Assembly: GCA_017523305.1 (NCBI GenBank)
Contig: JAFWWV010000142.1
Coordinates: 1-51,499 of the forward strand
Source: Clostridia bacterium
GTDB lineage: Bacteria; Bacillota; Clostridia; Christensenellales; UBA1242
Reading direction: 5' to 3'
DNA length: 51,499 nucleotides
Position numbers and translations under genes: made by a program. Under the pieces are notes generated by a model. The model was not told the origin of the DNA, ran no database searches, and saw only the letters and a list, made by a program, of their open reading frames with translations. Positions 43,006 to 51,499 of the stretch are shown here, piece by piece. The first letter of the stretch is position 1; each line of letters opens with the position of its first letter.

Positions 43006-45627
43006 ATGGGAGAACAACAAAAAAAATTATCTCTTATTATAGATAAATCAAAACTATCTCCAATGATGCAACAATATGTAGATACAAAAGATAATTATCC
43101 AGATTGTCTTTTGTTTTATCGTCTAGGTGATTTTTATGAATTGTTTTTTGAAGACGCAAAAATTGCATCAAAAACACTTGATATAGCTTTAACTGGTAGA
43201 AATTGTGGTATGGAAGAAAAAGCCCCAATGTGTGGTGTACCTTTTCATGCAGTTGAAGGTTACATAGCAAAATTAATTGAAAAAGGTTATAAAGTTGCTA
43301 TTTGTGATCAAGTGACAGAACCAATCCCTGGTAAAATTGTTGAAAGGGCAGTAACAAGAATTATTACTCCTGGTACAGTTATTGAGACTGAAATTCTTGA
43401 CGAAAAAACCAATAACTTTATTTTGTCTATTTGTAAAAAAGGTACAACTATTGGATTAGCTTATTGCGATGTTTCAACAGGAGAATTTAAAGTAAGTGAA
43501 TATAAAGAAGATTCTTTACAAAAATGTTTAGATTTATTTTCTCGTATCAGACCTTCAGAAATAATTTGTAATGAAGAAATGTATGAATTGTCTTTTGATA
43601 AAACAATTAAGTCTTTAGACTTTTTACCAAATTTTTCAAAACAACCAGAATATTCTTTTGATGAACAAAATGCTTTAGAACAAATTAAAAAACAATTTTC
43701 AATACAATCTATTCAAGGTCACGATTTTGCAAAACTTGATGTTTCAATTAGGGCAACAGGTGCTTTAATTATATATTTGTTAGAAACTCAAAAAAGAAAT
43801 TTAAATCATATCAACAAGATTATAACTGAAAATCATTCAGATTATATGCACTTAGATTATAATGCATGCAGAAACTTAGAGTTAATTGAAAATATTAAAG
43901 ACAAAAAGAAAAAAGGTTCTTTACTTGGCCATTTAAACAAAACAAAAACAGCAATGGGTAGCAGATTGCTAGAAAAATGGATACTTCAACCATTGCAAAA
44001 TTCAAAAATAATAAATAATAGGTTAGATTGTTTAGAAGAACTTTTTTATAATCCTATGATATTAAACGATATTCAGGCAGTATTAGTTGATATAAATGAT
44101 ATTGCAAGAATATGTTCAAAAATATCATATGGAACTATTATGCCTAAAGAGTGTATTAGTTTAAAAAATTCATTGTTTTCAGTATTAACATTAGCAAATT
44201 TAGTAAAAGACTTAAACAACCAAACATTTAGAGATTTGTTTTCTGATACAGAGTCTATAAAAAATATAGCAGAATTATTAGATAAAGCTTTTGTTGAAAC
44301 ATCTCCAAATATTCTTGCTAACGGCGGGTATATTAAAGAAGATTTTAATAAAGAACTTTATACTTTAAAAAATATATCAACTGAAGCTAAAAAATGGTTA
44401 GCAGATTTAGAAGCAAAAGAAAGAGAAGAAACTGGAATTAAGAACTTAAAAATAGGGTATAGTAGGGTTTTTGGTTACTTTATTGAAATTAATAAATCTC
44501 AAGAATCACAAGTTCCTTATAGATATGTAAGAAAACAAACAATTTCTAACCATGAAAGGTTTGTTACTGATGAATTAAAGCAAATTGAAGAAAAATTATT
44601 AAATGCTCAAGATGCTTCTATTAAACTCGAAGCTGCAATTTTTGACAAAATTAAAGAACATTTAAAACAATTAATTCAATTTATACAACAAACAGCAAAT
44701 GATGTTGCTTATTTAGATACAATTTGCTCTTTAGCAGTTGTTTCTCAAGATAATCAATATACTAGACCTGTTTTAAGTGAAAGAATAAAACATATTAAAA
44801 TTGAAGACGGAAGACACCCAATTGTAGAAACAAACTTAAAAAATGAATCTTTTGTTCCAAATGATGCATATTTAGACGAAAAAAATGATAGAACACTTAT
44901 AATTACTGGTCCAAATATGGCTGGTAAAAGTACATATATGAGGCAAATTGCTTTAATTGTAATTATGGCTCATATAGGGTGTTTTGTTCCGGCAAAATTT
45001 GCAGAAATGTCTATTGTAGATAGAATTTTTACCAGAATTGGTGCTAGTGATGACTTAAATAGTGGTCAAAGTACATTTATGGTAGAGATGGTTGAAGTTG
45101 CAAACATTTTAAATAATGCAACAAATAAAAGTTTAGTTTTATTAGACGAAGTTGGTAGAGGAACTGCAACTTATGATGGAATGAGTATTGCTTGGGCTGT
45201 TTTAGAGTATGTTTCTCAACAAATTAGATGTAAAACCTTATTTTCAACTCACTATCACGAAATAACAAGTCTAGAAGGTAAGTTAGAAGGCGTAAAAAAC
45301 TATAAAATAGGTGTTAAAGAATTTAACAACTCAATAATTTTCTTAAGAAAAATTGTTAGAGGAAGCGCAGATAAGAGTTTTGGTATTGAAGTTGCAGCTT
45401 TATCTGGTATTTATGACGATATTATTTCAAGAGCAAAAGCAATTTTAAATCAATTAGAGAAAAATTCTGTTAAATTAGATTTAACAAAAGTAGAAGATAA
45501 AACAGAATTAACAAGTTTTGATAAAGAAAATATTATTAATCAATTAAAAAATCTTGATGTAAATAGATTAAGTCCAATGGAAGCTTTTGAAATTTTAATT
45601 GATTTAAACAAAAAAGTAAAAAAATAA
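43006..45627 (+). CDS. mutS: DNA mismatch repair protein MutS
   Basis: 873 aa. Domain I mismatch-binding (KLSPMMQQYVDTKDNYPDCLLFYRLGDFYELFFEDA, with the conserved Phe-x-Glu in FYELF), the core/lever/clamp domains, then the ABC ATPase: Walker A ITGPNMAGKSTYMRQIALIV, signature NSGQSTFMVEMVEVANILNNAT and Walker B LVLLDEVGRGTATYDGM, followed by STHYHEI. C-terminal dimerisation region present. Followed by mutL (19 nt) and miaA. Confidence 0.97.
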   Translation: MGEQQKKLSLIIDKSKLSPMMQQYVDTKDNYPDCLLFYRLGDFYELFFEDAKIASKTLDIALTGRNCGMEEKAPMCGVPFHAVEGYIAKLIEKGYKVAICDQVTEPIPGKIVERAVTRIITPGTVIETEILDEKTNNFILSICKKGTTIGLAYCDVSTGEFKVSEYKEDSLQKCLDLFSRIRPSEIICNEEMYELSFDKTIKSLDFLPNFSKQPEYSFDEQNALEQIKKQFSIQSIQGHDFAKLDVSIRATGALIIYLLETQKRNLNHINKIITENHSDYMHLDYNACRNLELIENIKDKKKKGSLLGHLNKTKTAMGSRLLEKWILQPLQNSKIINNRLDCLEELFYNPMILNDIQAVLVDINDIARICSKISYGTIMPKECISLKNSLFSVLTLANLVKDLNNQTFRDLFSDTESIKNIAELLDKAFVETSPNILANGGYIKEDFNKELYTLKNISTEAKKWLADLEAKEREETGIKNLKIGYSRVFGYFIEINKSQESQVPYRYVRKQTISNHERFVTDELKQIEEKLLNAQDASIKLEAAIFDKIKEHLKQLIQFIQQTANDVAYLDTICSLAVVSQDNQYTRPVLSERIKHIKIEDGRHPIVETNLKNESFVPNDAYLDEKNDRTLIITGPNMAGKSTYMRQIALIVIMAHIGCFVPAKFAEMSIVDRIFTRIGASDDLNSGQSTFMVEMVEVANILNNATNKSLVLLDEVGRGTATYDGMSIAWAVLEYVSQQIRCKTLFSTHYHEITSLEGKLEGVKNYKIGVKEFNNSIIFLRKIVRGSADKSFGIEVAALSGIYDDIISRAKAILNQLEKNSVKLDLTKVEDKTELTSFDKENIINQLKNLDVNRLSPMEAFEILIDLNKKVKK

Positions 45628-45646
45628 ATTATTTAGGAATTATTAA

Positions 45647-47572
45647 ATGGGAAAAATTAATCTTTTAGATAGTTCAATTTATAATAGAATATCAGCAGGA
45701 GAGGTGGTTGAAAGACCATCTTCTGTTGTTAAAGAACTAGTTGAAAACTGTTTAGATGCAAATTCAACCAGTATTACTGTTGAAATTAAAGATGGTGGTA
45801 CAAAATTAATAAAAGTTACCGATAATGGTGATGGTATTTATTTTGCTGATCTTAAAAAGGCTTTTTTACCGCACGCAACAAGTAAAATTTCAAATGTAAA
45901 TGATTTAGATTCAATTAGTACATTAGGATTTAGAGGAGAAGCTTTAGCAAGTATAGCAGCCGTTTCTAAGGTTGAATTGTTTTCAAAAACCAAAGAAAGC
46001 GAAGTAGGTGGTAAAATTTGTGTAAATGGTGGTGTTTTTGAACAAGAAACTGAATATGGTTGTGCTAACGGAACAACAATCATAGTAAAAGATTTATTTT
46101 TTAATACTCCAGCAAGATTAAAATTTTTAAAATCAAATAAACAAGAAGAAAGTGCAATAACAAATATAATAAATAGATTAATTTTAGCAAATCCAAATAT
46201 AGCTTTCAAATATATAGTAGACGGAAAAATTATATACAATTCTGTTACTAAAGGTTTAAAAGAAAAAATTTATACAATTTATGGTAAATCATTTGTAGAA
46301 AATATGATAGAAATAAACTGTGAAACTTCAAAATATAAGGTTTTTGGATACATATCTTTTCCTTCTTTTTGTAAGGCAAACAAAACTTATCAAACATTAA
46401 TTGTAAATGGTAGATATGTAACTAATAATTTAATTTCTGTAGCTTTATCAAATGCATACGAAAACTTTTTAATGAAGGGAAAGTTTCCAGTGTACGTTTT
46501 AAATTTAGAGTTGAATTATGAAGATATAGATGTAAATGTTCATCCAAGTAAAATGGAAGTTAAATTTAAAGATTCAAAAGAAATATATAATATCTTTTAC
46601 TCAAAAGTATTAGAAACTCTAAACGAAAACAACTGTCCTATAGATTTTGCTTTTTCTAATTCTAGTGATGAAAAAATTAATACATACAGTGAAAATAATA
46701 ATTTAACAACTGAAGAACCTTCTTTAAAGAAAATTGAAGGTGGTTTTAGTTTTAATGCATTAGAAAGTATAAGTAATGAACTTAGTAATGTTAATGTAAA
46801 TATACCTAAATATGTTGAAAATGATAAAACATCTGTTTTAAGCAGTCCAGAAAATAATTTCTTAGTTTTAAACAGCAAAGAAAATTTAATTAATAAAGAA
46901 AAAATATCATTTGCCGATACTAACGAAGATATTATGAATAATAATATTTTTGAAACTGGTCCAGTAAAAGAAAATAAAATTCAAGAAGAGTTAAAAATAG
47001 GGCTTAATTACAAGTTAATTGGTACATTATTTAATACTTATATAGTAATTGAAAGCGGAGAAAATACCTACTTAATTGATCAACACGCTGGTCATGAAAG
47101 ATTATTATATGATAAATTTATGGAGCAATTTGAAACAAATAAAATTGTAAATCAGCCTTTATTAGTACCTTATATTTTTAATGTAAATGAAATTGAAGAT
47201 GAACTTATTGAAAATAATATGGATATGTTTAAATACTTTGGTTTTGATATTGAAAATTTTGGTAGACTTACATATAAAATAAGTTCTGTTCCTAACTTAT
47301 TAAATGATATTAATTTACAAAATTTTGTAGATGAAATACTTTCAAATTTAACAAAAGTTTCTGCAAATAACGAATTAATTAAAAATAAATTCGCTCAAAT
47401 GGCATGTAAATCTGCTGTTAAAGGGGGACAAAACCTAAGTAAAGAAGAAATTGAAATATTGTTAACACAAATTTTTTCTAAAAAAACAACTTTACTTTGC
47501 CCACATGGTAGACCAATTTGCGTAAAACTAACTAAATATGAAATTGAAAAAATGTTTAAAAGGATTGTTTAA
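45647..47572 (+). CDS. mutL: DNA mismatch repair protein MutL (endonuclease type)
   Basis: 641 aa. The N-terminal GHKL ATPase has VVKELVENCLDANSTSITVEIKDGG, KVTDNGDGI, THATSKI-like HATSKI and TLGFRGEALASIAAVSK. A low-complexity linker spans about residues 335-445. The C-terminal domain has the endonuclease motif DQHAGHERLLYD; the last position of the usual DQHA(x)2E(x)4E is Asp instead of Glu. The other nuclease elements ACKSAVKGG and CPHGRPICV are present. In methyl-independent systems MutL nicks the daughter strand. Directly adjoins miaA. Confidence 0.95.
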   Translation: MGKINLLDSSIYNRISAGEVVERPSSVVKELVENCLDANSTSITVEIKDGGTKLIKVTDNGDGIYFADLKKAFLPHATSKISNVNDLDSISTLGFRGEALASIAAVSKVELFSKTKESEVGGKICVNGGVFEQETEYGCANGTTIIVKDLFFNTPARLKFLKSNKQEESAITNIINRLILANPNIAFKYIVDGKIIYNSVTKGLKEKIYTIYGKSFVENMIEINCETSKYKVFGYISFPSFCKANKTYQTLIVNGRYVTNNLISVALSNAYENFLMKGKFPVYVLNLELNYEDIDVNVHPSKMEVKFKDSKEIYNIFYSKVLETLNENNCPIDFAFSNSSDEKINTYSENNNLTTEEPSLKKIEGGFSFNALESISNELSNVNVNIPKYVENDKTSVLSSPENNFLVLNSKENLINKEKISFADTNEDIMNNNIFETGPVKENKIQEELKIGLNYKLIGTLFNTYIVIESGENTYLIDQHAGHERLLYDKFMEQFETNKIVNQPLLVPYIFNVNEIEDELIENNMDMFKYFGFDIENFGRLTYKISSVPNLLNDINLQNFVDEILSNLTKVSANNELIKNKFAQMACKSAVKGGQNLSKEEIEILLTQIFSKKTTLLCPHGRPICVKLTKYEIEKMFKRIV

Positions 47573-48493
47573 ATGAAAAAAAACACAATTCTAATTATCA
47601 CAGGCCCTACAGCAACAGGTAAAACAAAGCTAGCAATTGAATGTGCTAATAAATATAATGGCGAAATAATTTCAGCAGATTCTATGCAAATATATAAAGA
47701 ATTAAACATAGGAACAGCAAAAGCTGATAAAGAAGAATTATCTCAAGCAAAACACCATTTAATTGATTGCGTAGAACCTAATGATGATTTTAGTGTTCAA
47801 CAATTTGTTGAAAGGGCAGAAGATGTTATAAATAAATTATTTAAAGAAAATAAATTGCCTATTATTGTTGGTGGTACAGGTTTATATATAAAATCTTTAA
47901 TATATCCTTACTCATTTTGCAAAGCACCAAAAGATGAGAAAATTAGAGAAAAGTATAACAACTTATTGCTTGAAAAGGGTAATGAATATATTTATAACTT
48001 ATTAAAAGAAAAAGACCCTGTAGCAACAGAAAAAATTCATTTAAATGATACAAAAAGAGTTATAAGAGCTCTTGAAATTTATGAAATTACTGGTAAAGCA
48101 AAAACCGAAATGAATACTGAACAACAAAAGCAGAAATATAACTGTATTTTTATTGCTTTAAATTTACCTAGAGAAGAGCTTTATGAGAGAATAAATTACA
48201 GGGTTGATAAAATGTTTGAACAAGGCCTTTTAAATGAAATAGATACCATTTTAAAGCAAAATAAGGCAAATAAAGATTCTCAATCAATGCAGGCGATAGG
48301 TTATAAAGAGTTTTTTGATTACTTTGATAAAAAAATATCTTTTGAAGAATTAAAAGAATTAATTTGTAAAAATTCTCGAAATTACGCTAAAAGACAAATA
48401 ACTTTTATAAAGGGTTTTGAAAATGTAAATTGGTTTAACCCTTTAACAGAAAAAGAACAAATATTTAAATTTATAGAAAAGGAATTAAACTAA
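47573..48493 (+). CDS. miaA: tRNA dimethylallyltransferase MiaA
   Basis: 306 aa. P-loop ITGPTATGKTKLAIECANKYNGEIISADSMQIYKELNIGTAK, IIVGGTGLYIKSLIY, RVIRALEIYEITGK and MQAIGYKEFFDY are family landmarks. Adds the isopentenyl group to A37 of tRNA, the substrate for MiaB, whose gene is nearby. Starts immediately after the mutL stop. In Bacillus hfq follows; here it does not. Confidence 0.96.
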   Translation: MKKNTILIITGPTATGKTKLAIECANKYNGEIISADSMQIYKELNIGTAKADKEELSQAKHHLIDCVEPNDDFSVQQFVERAEDVINKLFKENKLPIIVGGTGLYIKSLIYPYSFCKAPKDEKIREKYNNLLLEKGNEYIYNLLKEKDPVATEKIHLNDTKRVIRALEIYEITGKAKTEMNTEQQKQKYNCIFIALNLPREELYERINYRVDKMFEQGLLNEIDTILKQNKANKDSQSMQAIGYKEFFDYFDKKISFEELKELICKNSRNYAKRQITFIKGFENVNWFNPLTEKEQIFKFIEKELN

Positions 48494-49731
48494 TGAATTT
48501 ACAGATCGATAAAAATATTTTAGATGCTGAAGTTATGCTAGAAAAAGATTTTAAAAAAGCTGAAGAAATTGCTTTATATAACCAAAATAAAGTTTTACAA
48601 GCTTTTATAAAAAATAAAATTTCTTCAAGTCACTTTTCAGGAACAAGTGGTTACGGTTATGATGATATTGGCAGAGAAAAACTTTGTAAGGTTTTTGCAG
48701 ATAGTTTCGGTGCAGAAGATGCAATAGTTTCTCAAGCAATTTCTTGTGGTTCACATGCTATTACAACTGTTTTATTTGGTTTATTAAGACCAAATGATTT
48801 AATGTTATCTATTACAGGTAAACCATATGATACTTTAGATGAAACTATTTTTGGTTTAGAAAGTGGAGAAGATAACGGTAGTTTAAAAGACTATGGAGTT
48901 AAATATGATGAAGTAGATCTTGTTAACAATACTGATTTTAATGAAGAAGAAATTCTCAACAAATTAAAAAAAGTAACACCTAAAATTATATATATTCAAA
49001 GATCATGTGGCTATTTGTTTAGAACAGCATTAGAAATTAATAAAATAGAGAAAATTGTTTCAAAAATTAGAGAAGTAAACAAAAAATCAATTATTGTTGT
49101 AGATAATTGCTATTGCGAATTTGTAGAAGATAGAGAACCAACTGAAGTAGGTGTTGATGTAGCAGTAGGTTCATTGATTAAAAACCCTGGTGGTGGTCTT
49201 GTATCAAATGGTGGTTATATAGTAGGAAAGAAAGAGTATATTGACTGGATTGCTGGAAGATTTACATCTCCATCTTTAAAAATGGAAGTAGGTTCTTTTG
49301 AAAGTGGATATAGGTTAGTATTCCAAGGTTTATTTTTAGCACCACACACTGTTTTACAAGCAAAAAAAGGATCTTTATTAATTGGTAAAGTTATGCAAAA
49401 CCTAGGTTATCCAATTATCGATAATACAAATAACTTAGCTGATATTGTAAGAAGTGTTGTTTTTGAAGATAAAGACGATTTAGTAAATTTCTGCACATCA
49501 ATTCAAAGAATGTCCCCAGTAGATAGTTTTGTAACACCAATTCCATCAGAAATGGCAGGTTATGACTGCGAAGTTGTAATGTCAGCAGGCTGTTTTGTAC
49601 AAGGAAGTACAATGGAATTAAGTTGCGATAGTCCATTAAGAAAAAGTCCATATATTTTGTATTTACAAGGTGGATTAACATATGAACACATTAAACTTGC
49701 ACTTAATGATTATTTAGTTAATAGAAAATAA
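48493..49731 (+). CDS. YnbB-like PLP enzyme (aluminium-resistance/methionine gamma-lyase family)
   Basis: 412 aa, fold-type I PLP protein: FSGTSGYGYDDIGREKLCKVFADSFGAEDAIVSQAISCGSHAITTVLFGLLRPNDLML, VDNCYCEFVEDREPTEVGVDVAVGSLIKNPGGGLVSNGGYIVG with the likely PLP Lys in SLIKNPGG, and GSFESGYRLVFQGLFLAPHTVLQAKKGSLL. This family follows miaA in many Firmicutes and is named for homology to aluminium-resistance and cystathionine/methionine lyase proteins; the substrate is not known. Its ATG overlaps the miaA stop. Confidence 0.9.
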   Translation: MNLQIDKNILDAEVMLEKDFKKAEEIALYNQNKVLQAFIKNKISSSHFSGTSGYGYDDIGREKLCKVFADSFGAEDAIVSQAISCGSHAITTVLFGLLRPNDLMLSITGKPYDTLDETIFGLESGEDNGSLKDYGVKYDEVDLVNNTDFNEEEILNKLKKVTPKIIYIQRSCGYLFRTALEINKIEKIVSKIREVNKKSIIVVDNCYCEFVEDREPTEVGVDVAVGSLIKNPGGGLVSNGGYIVGKKEYIDWIAGRFTSPSLKMEVGSFESGYRLVFQGLFLAPHTVLQAKKGSLLIGKVMQNLGYPIIDNTNNLADIVRSVVFEDKDDLVNFCTSIQRMSPVDSFVTPIPSEMAGYDCEVVMSAGCFVQGSTMELSCDSPLRKSPYILYLQGGLTYEHIKLALNDYLVNRK

Positions 49732-49810
49732 ATTATTTTTTTGTATAACATTTTAATGCAATAACAAATTTTGTGATTTGATACATAATGAATTTCTAAT
49801 TGGAGTTTAT

Positions 49811-50380
49811 ATGAAGAAAAAAGTTTTTGTTCAAAAATCAGTAATATTATATTGTTGTTTGTTTTTATTCTTAACTATTATGAGTTTATGTGTTTATGCA
49901 GCAATTGTTCTTATTGCTCAAGGAATTAACTCATTTTTGAGGTGTGCTTATTTATTAGTAACCATTGGAAGTTTTATGTTTTTTACATATACATTTATTC
50001 GATTTGCCCGTAATAGAATTATCTTAAAATTAGATGAGGTCTTTGTTCCAGAACATTGGGGAAGTGATAAACAAAAAACACAATTTGAAACACATATAAA
50101 ATATGAGGAAATAAATAATATATATATAATTTCAAGCACAAATAATTCTTTGAATAAAGAATCAAAATGGATATTTACACCTATGCCATATATAATTTTT
50201 GAATGTGAGAACAATATAAAAAAAGCAATAAATGTATTTTATTATTCAAAAAAACAAGTTATTAATATAATTGATGAAGTTGTTCAAAGAGTAAAAACTT
50301 TAAATAATAAAAAACTCTTGAAAAATGGAAAACAAATTTTTTTAGAATTTACAGAATCAAAAGTTTCTAAAAACCATTGA
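49811..50380 (+). CDS. Membrane protein with PH-like domain, function unknown
   Basis: 189 aa from the ATG at 49811, which has TTGGAG upstream; an in-frame ATG at 49778 lacks one. Two membrane helices (ILYCCLFLFLTIMSLCVYAAIVLIA and CAYLLVTIGSFMFFTYTFI) are followed by a soluble beta-rich domain (IILKLDEVFVPEHWGS...THIKYEEINNIYII...PYIIFECENNIKKAINVFYYSKKQVINIIDEV) that looks like a bacterial PH domain. I do not recognise a named family. It is not part of the miaA operon by spacing. Confidence 0.8.
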   Translation: MKKKVFVQKSVILYCCLFLFLTIMSLCVYAAIVLIAQGINSFLRCAYLLVTIGSFMFFTYTFIRFARNRIILKLDEVFVPEHWGSDKQKTQFETHIKYEEINNIYIISSTNNSLNKESKWIFTPMPYIIFECENNIKKAINVFYYSKKQVINIIDEVVQRVKTLNNKKLLKNGKQIFLEFTESKVSKNH

Positions 50381-50440
50381 AAATTAACAAGTATCTTTTA
50401 TAAATTATAAATAATTTAAAATCTAATTATGAATCAATAA

Positions 50441-50472
50441 AAAAAAGAACTTAAATATATAAGTTCTTTTTT
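50441..50472. terminator. Bidirectional terminator between the PH-domain gene and lexA
   Basis: AAAAAAGAACTT pairs perfectly with AAGTTCTTTTTT across an 8-nt loop; A- and T-rich flanks suit both convergent genes. Confidence 0.9.
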
Positions 50473-50490
50473 ATTATAAAGAATCAATTT

Positions 50491-51135
50491 TTAGTAATTT
50501 CTAATTAAACCAACAACTTTACCAAGAATATCTACATCAACACAATAAATTGGTTTCATATAATCATTTTCTGGTTGTAATCTAATTTGACCGTTTTCTT
50601 TATAAAATCTTTTTACAGTAGCACTTCCGTTAAGCATAGCAACAACTATATCGGTATTATTTGCGTAATTTTGTTTTTTTACAACAATTTTATCTTTGTT
50701 AAAAATACCAGCATTAACCATACTGTCGCCTTTAACTGTTAAAATAAATAATTCGCCCCTTTTACTAAAGATATTTTCAGAAAATTCATAAACTTCATCA
50801 TAATTTTCTACAGCCAAAATTGGGGTTCCTGCAGCAACTTCACCTAATACAGGAATCTTTGTTAGGGAAGATGAAGAATTGTAAAATACAGGGGAAATAT
50901 CGGGTTTAGTTATTGTTTCAGTAAGTTCTATTGCTCTGTTTTTATTACCAGACCTTTTAATAAGTTGTTTTTCTTCAAGTTTATCTAAATAATACTTAAC
51001 AGTTGAAGTAGAATTTACATTTATTTTATCCATTAACTCACGTAGGGTAGGTGGGTAACCTTTAGTTTGTATAAATTTTTTAATTAAGTCGTAAACTTCG
51101 GTTAATTTATTTTCTGTTTTTTTAGTTATTTTCAT
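50491..51135 (-). CDS. lexA: SOS repressor LexA
   Basis: 214 aa. The N-terminal winged helix (YDLIKKFIQTKGYPPTLRELMDKINVNSTSTVKYYLDKLEEKQLIKR) is followed by a linker and the S24 domain: Ala-Gly cleavage site in GEVAAGTPI, catalytic Ser in KGDSMVNAG and catalytic Lys in GSATVKRFY. Binds CGAAC-type boxes and self-cleaves upon RecA activation. AAAGGACGG precedes the start. An SOS box overlaps its promoter, so it is expected to repress itself. Confidence 0.96.
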   Translation of the reverse strand: MKITKKTENKLTEVYDLIKKFIQTKGYPPTLRELMDKINVNSTSTVKYYLDKLEEKQLIKRSGNKNRAIELTETITKPDISPVFYNSSSSLTKIPVLGEVAAGTPILAVENYDEVYEFSENIFSKRGELFILTVKGDSMVNAGIFNKDKIVVKKQNYANNTDIVVAMLNGSATVKRFYKENGQIRLQPENDYMKPIYCVDVDILGKVVGLIRNY

Positions 51136-51170
51136 TTAAAAACCGTCCTTTAACAAATTTTTACGATATA

Positions 51171-51199
51171 AAACTAACATAAAAAATAAAAAAAGTCAA
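51171..51199 (-). promoter_or_regulatory. Promoter of lexA
   Basis: On the minus strand: TTGACT (51199-51194), a 17-nt spacer and TAGTTT (51176-51171) with an extended TG before the -10. Confidence 0.55.
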
Positions 51200-51231
51200 A
51201 CATATGTTCTAAAAAATACGGTTTGACTTTT
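51181..51231 (-). terminator. Terminator of the recombinase gene, nested with the lexA control region
   Basis: An 11-bp perfect stem, AAAAGTCAAAC (51191-51201) with GTTTGACTTTT (51221-51231), with a 19-nt loop and, reading on the minus strand, a T-rich run after it. It ends the leftward recombinase transcript. Confidence 0.75.
51197..51210 (-). promoter_or_regulatory. LexA (SOS) box
   Basis: AGAACATATGTTTG on the minus strand, 12 of 14 to the Firmicutes consensus CGAACATATGTTCG, overlapping the -35 of lexA. Confidence 0.8.
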
Positions 51232-51236
51232 ATTTT

Positions 51237-51499
51237 TTATTCTTTTCTTAATTTAACAGCATTTGCTACACTTCTTCTTGCGTCTTCAGAAATAGCAGCA
51301 TAGTGTTTTTTTGTTGTGTTAACATCTTTATGACCTAAAACGTCAGCAACAATATAAATATCTCCAGTTTCACTATATAAATTTGTACCATATGTACTTC
51401 TTAGTTTATGTGGTGTTATTTTTTTTAATGGAACTGAAGCTTCGCTATATTTTTTTACTAATTTTTCAACAGCCCTTACAGTAATTCTTTTGTTTTGAA
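51237..51499 (-). CDS. Tyrosine recombinase/integrase, C-terminal part (5' end outside window)
   Basis: The minus-strand frame runs in from the window end and stops at 51237. The 87 visible residues hold catalytic motifs of tyrosine recombinases: HKLRSTYGTNLYSETGDIYIVADVLGHKDVNTTKKHYA, with HxxR, LGH and the nucleophile Tyr in KHYA. Xer-type or phage-type cannot be decided from this piece. A tyrosine recombinase beside lexA is common in Clostridia. Its terminator overlaps the lexA promoter. Confidence 0.9.
   Translation of the reverse strand, partial: QNKRITVRAVEKLVKKYSEASVPLKKITPHKLRSTYGTNLYSETGDIYIVADVLGHKDVNTTKKHYAAISEDARRSVANAVKLRKE

Noticed and set aside
1..51499. Possible alternative genetic code (TAA read as Lys)
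   Set aside because: Most genes here end with TAA at expected lengths, so TAA cannot be generally recoded; only site-specific readthrough remains open.
51237..51499. Prophage or integrative element starting at the window end
   Set aside because: Only a recombinase fragment is visible, with no attachment-site repeat or phage genes; a lexA-linked housekeeping recombinase is equally likely.

Overview
The window is a compact, very AT-rich chromosome segment from a spore-forming member of the Bacillota, most likely an uncultured Clostridia-type lineage. Three things point there. The gene order follows the Bacillus/Clostridium core: dprA-topA-trmFO-hslVU, infC-rpmI-rplT, efp-spoIIIAA-AH-asp23-nusB-xseAB, argR-recN-spoIVB-spo0A, spoIIM-punA-dacF-scpAB and mutS-mutL-miaA. 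A complete set of sporulation genes is present. Regulation is of Firmicutes type, with a T-box, AAGGAGG-like ribosome binding sites, TTGACA/TATAAT promoters and many short hairpin plus T-tract terminators. I see no tRNA, rRNA, insertion sequence, prophage or CRISPR array.

Layout. 1-7418: end of comM, then dprA, topA, trmFO, hslV and hslU, closely packed. 7449-9966: thioredoxin, then an iron-sulfur cluster operon (Rrf2 regulator, cysteine desulfurase, scaffold protein). 9996-11732: rpsB-tsf behind a structured leader. 11832-14260: ruvX, a DUF1292 gene and lysS. 14370-17268: a YtxC-like sporulation gene, a threonine T-box and thrS. 17310-20071: infC (AUU start)-rpmI-rplT, a SPOUT rRNA methyltransferase and efp. 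20139-24971: the eight-gene spoIIIA operon. 24994-29077: asp23, nusB, xseA, xseB, proS. 29182-33788: argR, recN, spoIVB and an unusual spo0A. 33848-39087: spoIIM, punA, dacF, an M50 protease, scpA and scpB. 39089-42763: a class A PBP on the minus strand, divergent from miaB. 43006-50472: mutS, mutL, miaA, a YnbB-like PLP enzyme and a membrane protein. 50491-51499: lexA and the end of a tyrosine recombinase on the minus strand.

The genes serve core information processing (translation, mismatch repair, recombination, chromosome segregation) interleaved with the mother-cell/forespore programme: Spo0A commitment, SpoIIM engulfment, the SpoIIIA channel, SpoIVB signalling, and DacF and YtxC functions.

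The most striking observations are these. (1) Two conserved genes, the cysteine desulfurase and spoIIIAG, are each cut by a single in-frame TAA where the family normally has a Lys after a Gly, with intact homology on both sides. (2) Spo0A has kept its DNA-binding domain, but its receiver has lost the acidic pair and the conserved Lys. (3) A perfect 20-bp GC-rich palindrome that looks like a TetR-type operator lies inside miaB and uses codons otherwise rare here. (4) The SOS box and -35 of lexA are embedded in the terminator hairpin of the neighbouring recombinase gene. (5) The divergent pbp and miaB promoters overlap, and the miaB transcript is predicted to be leaderless. (6) The usual xerC and xerD positions are both empty.
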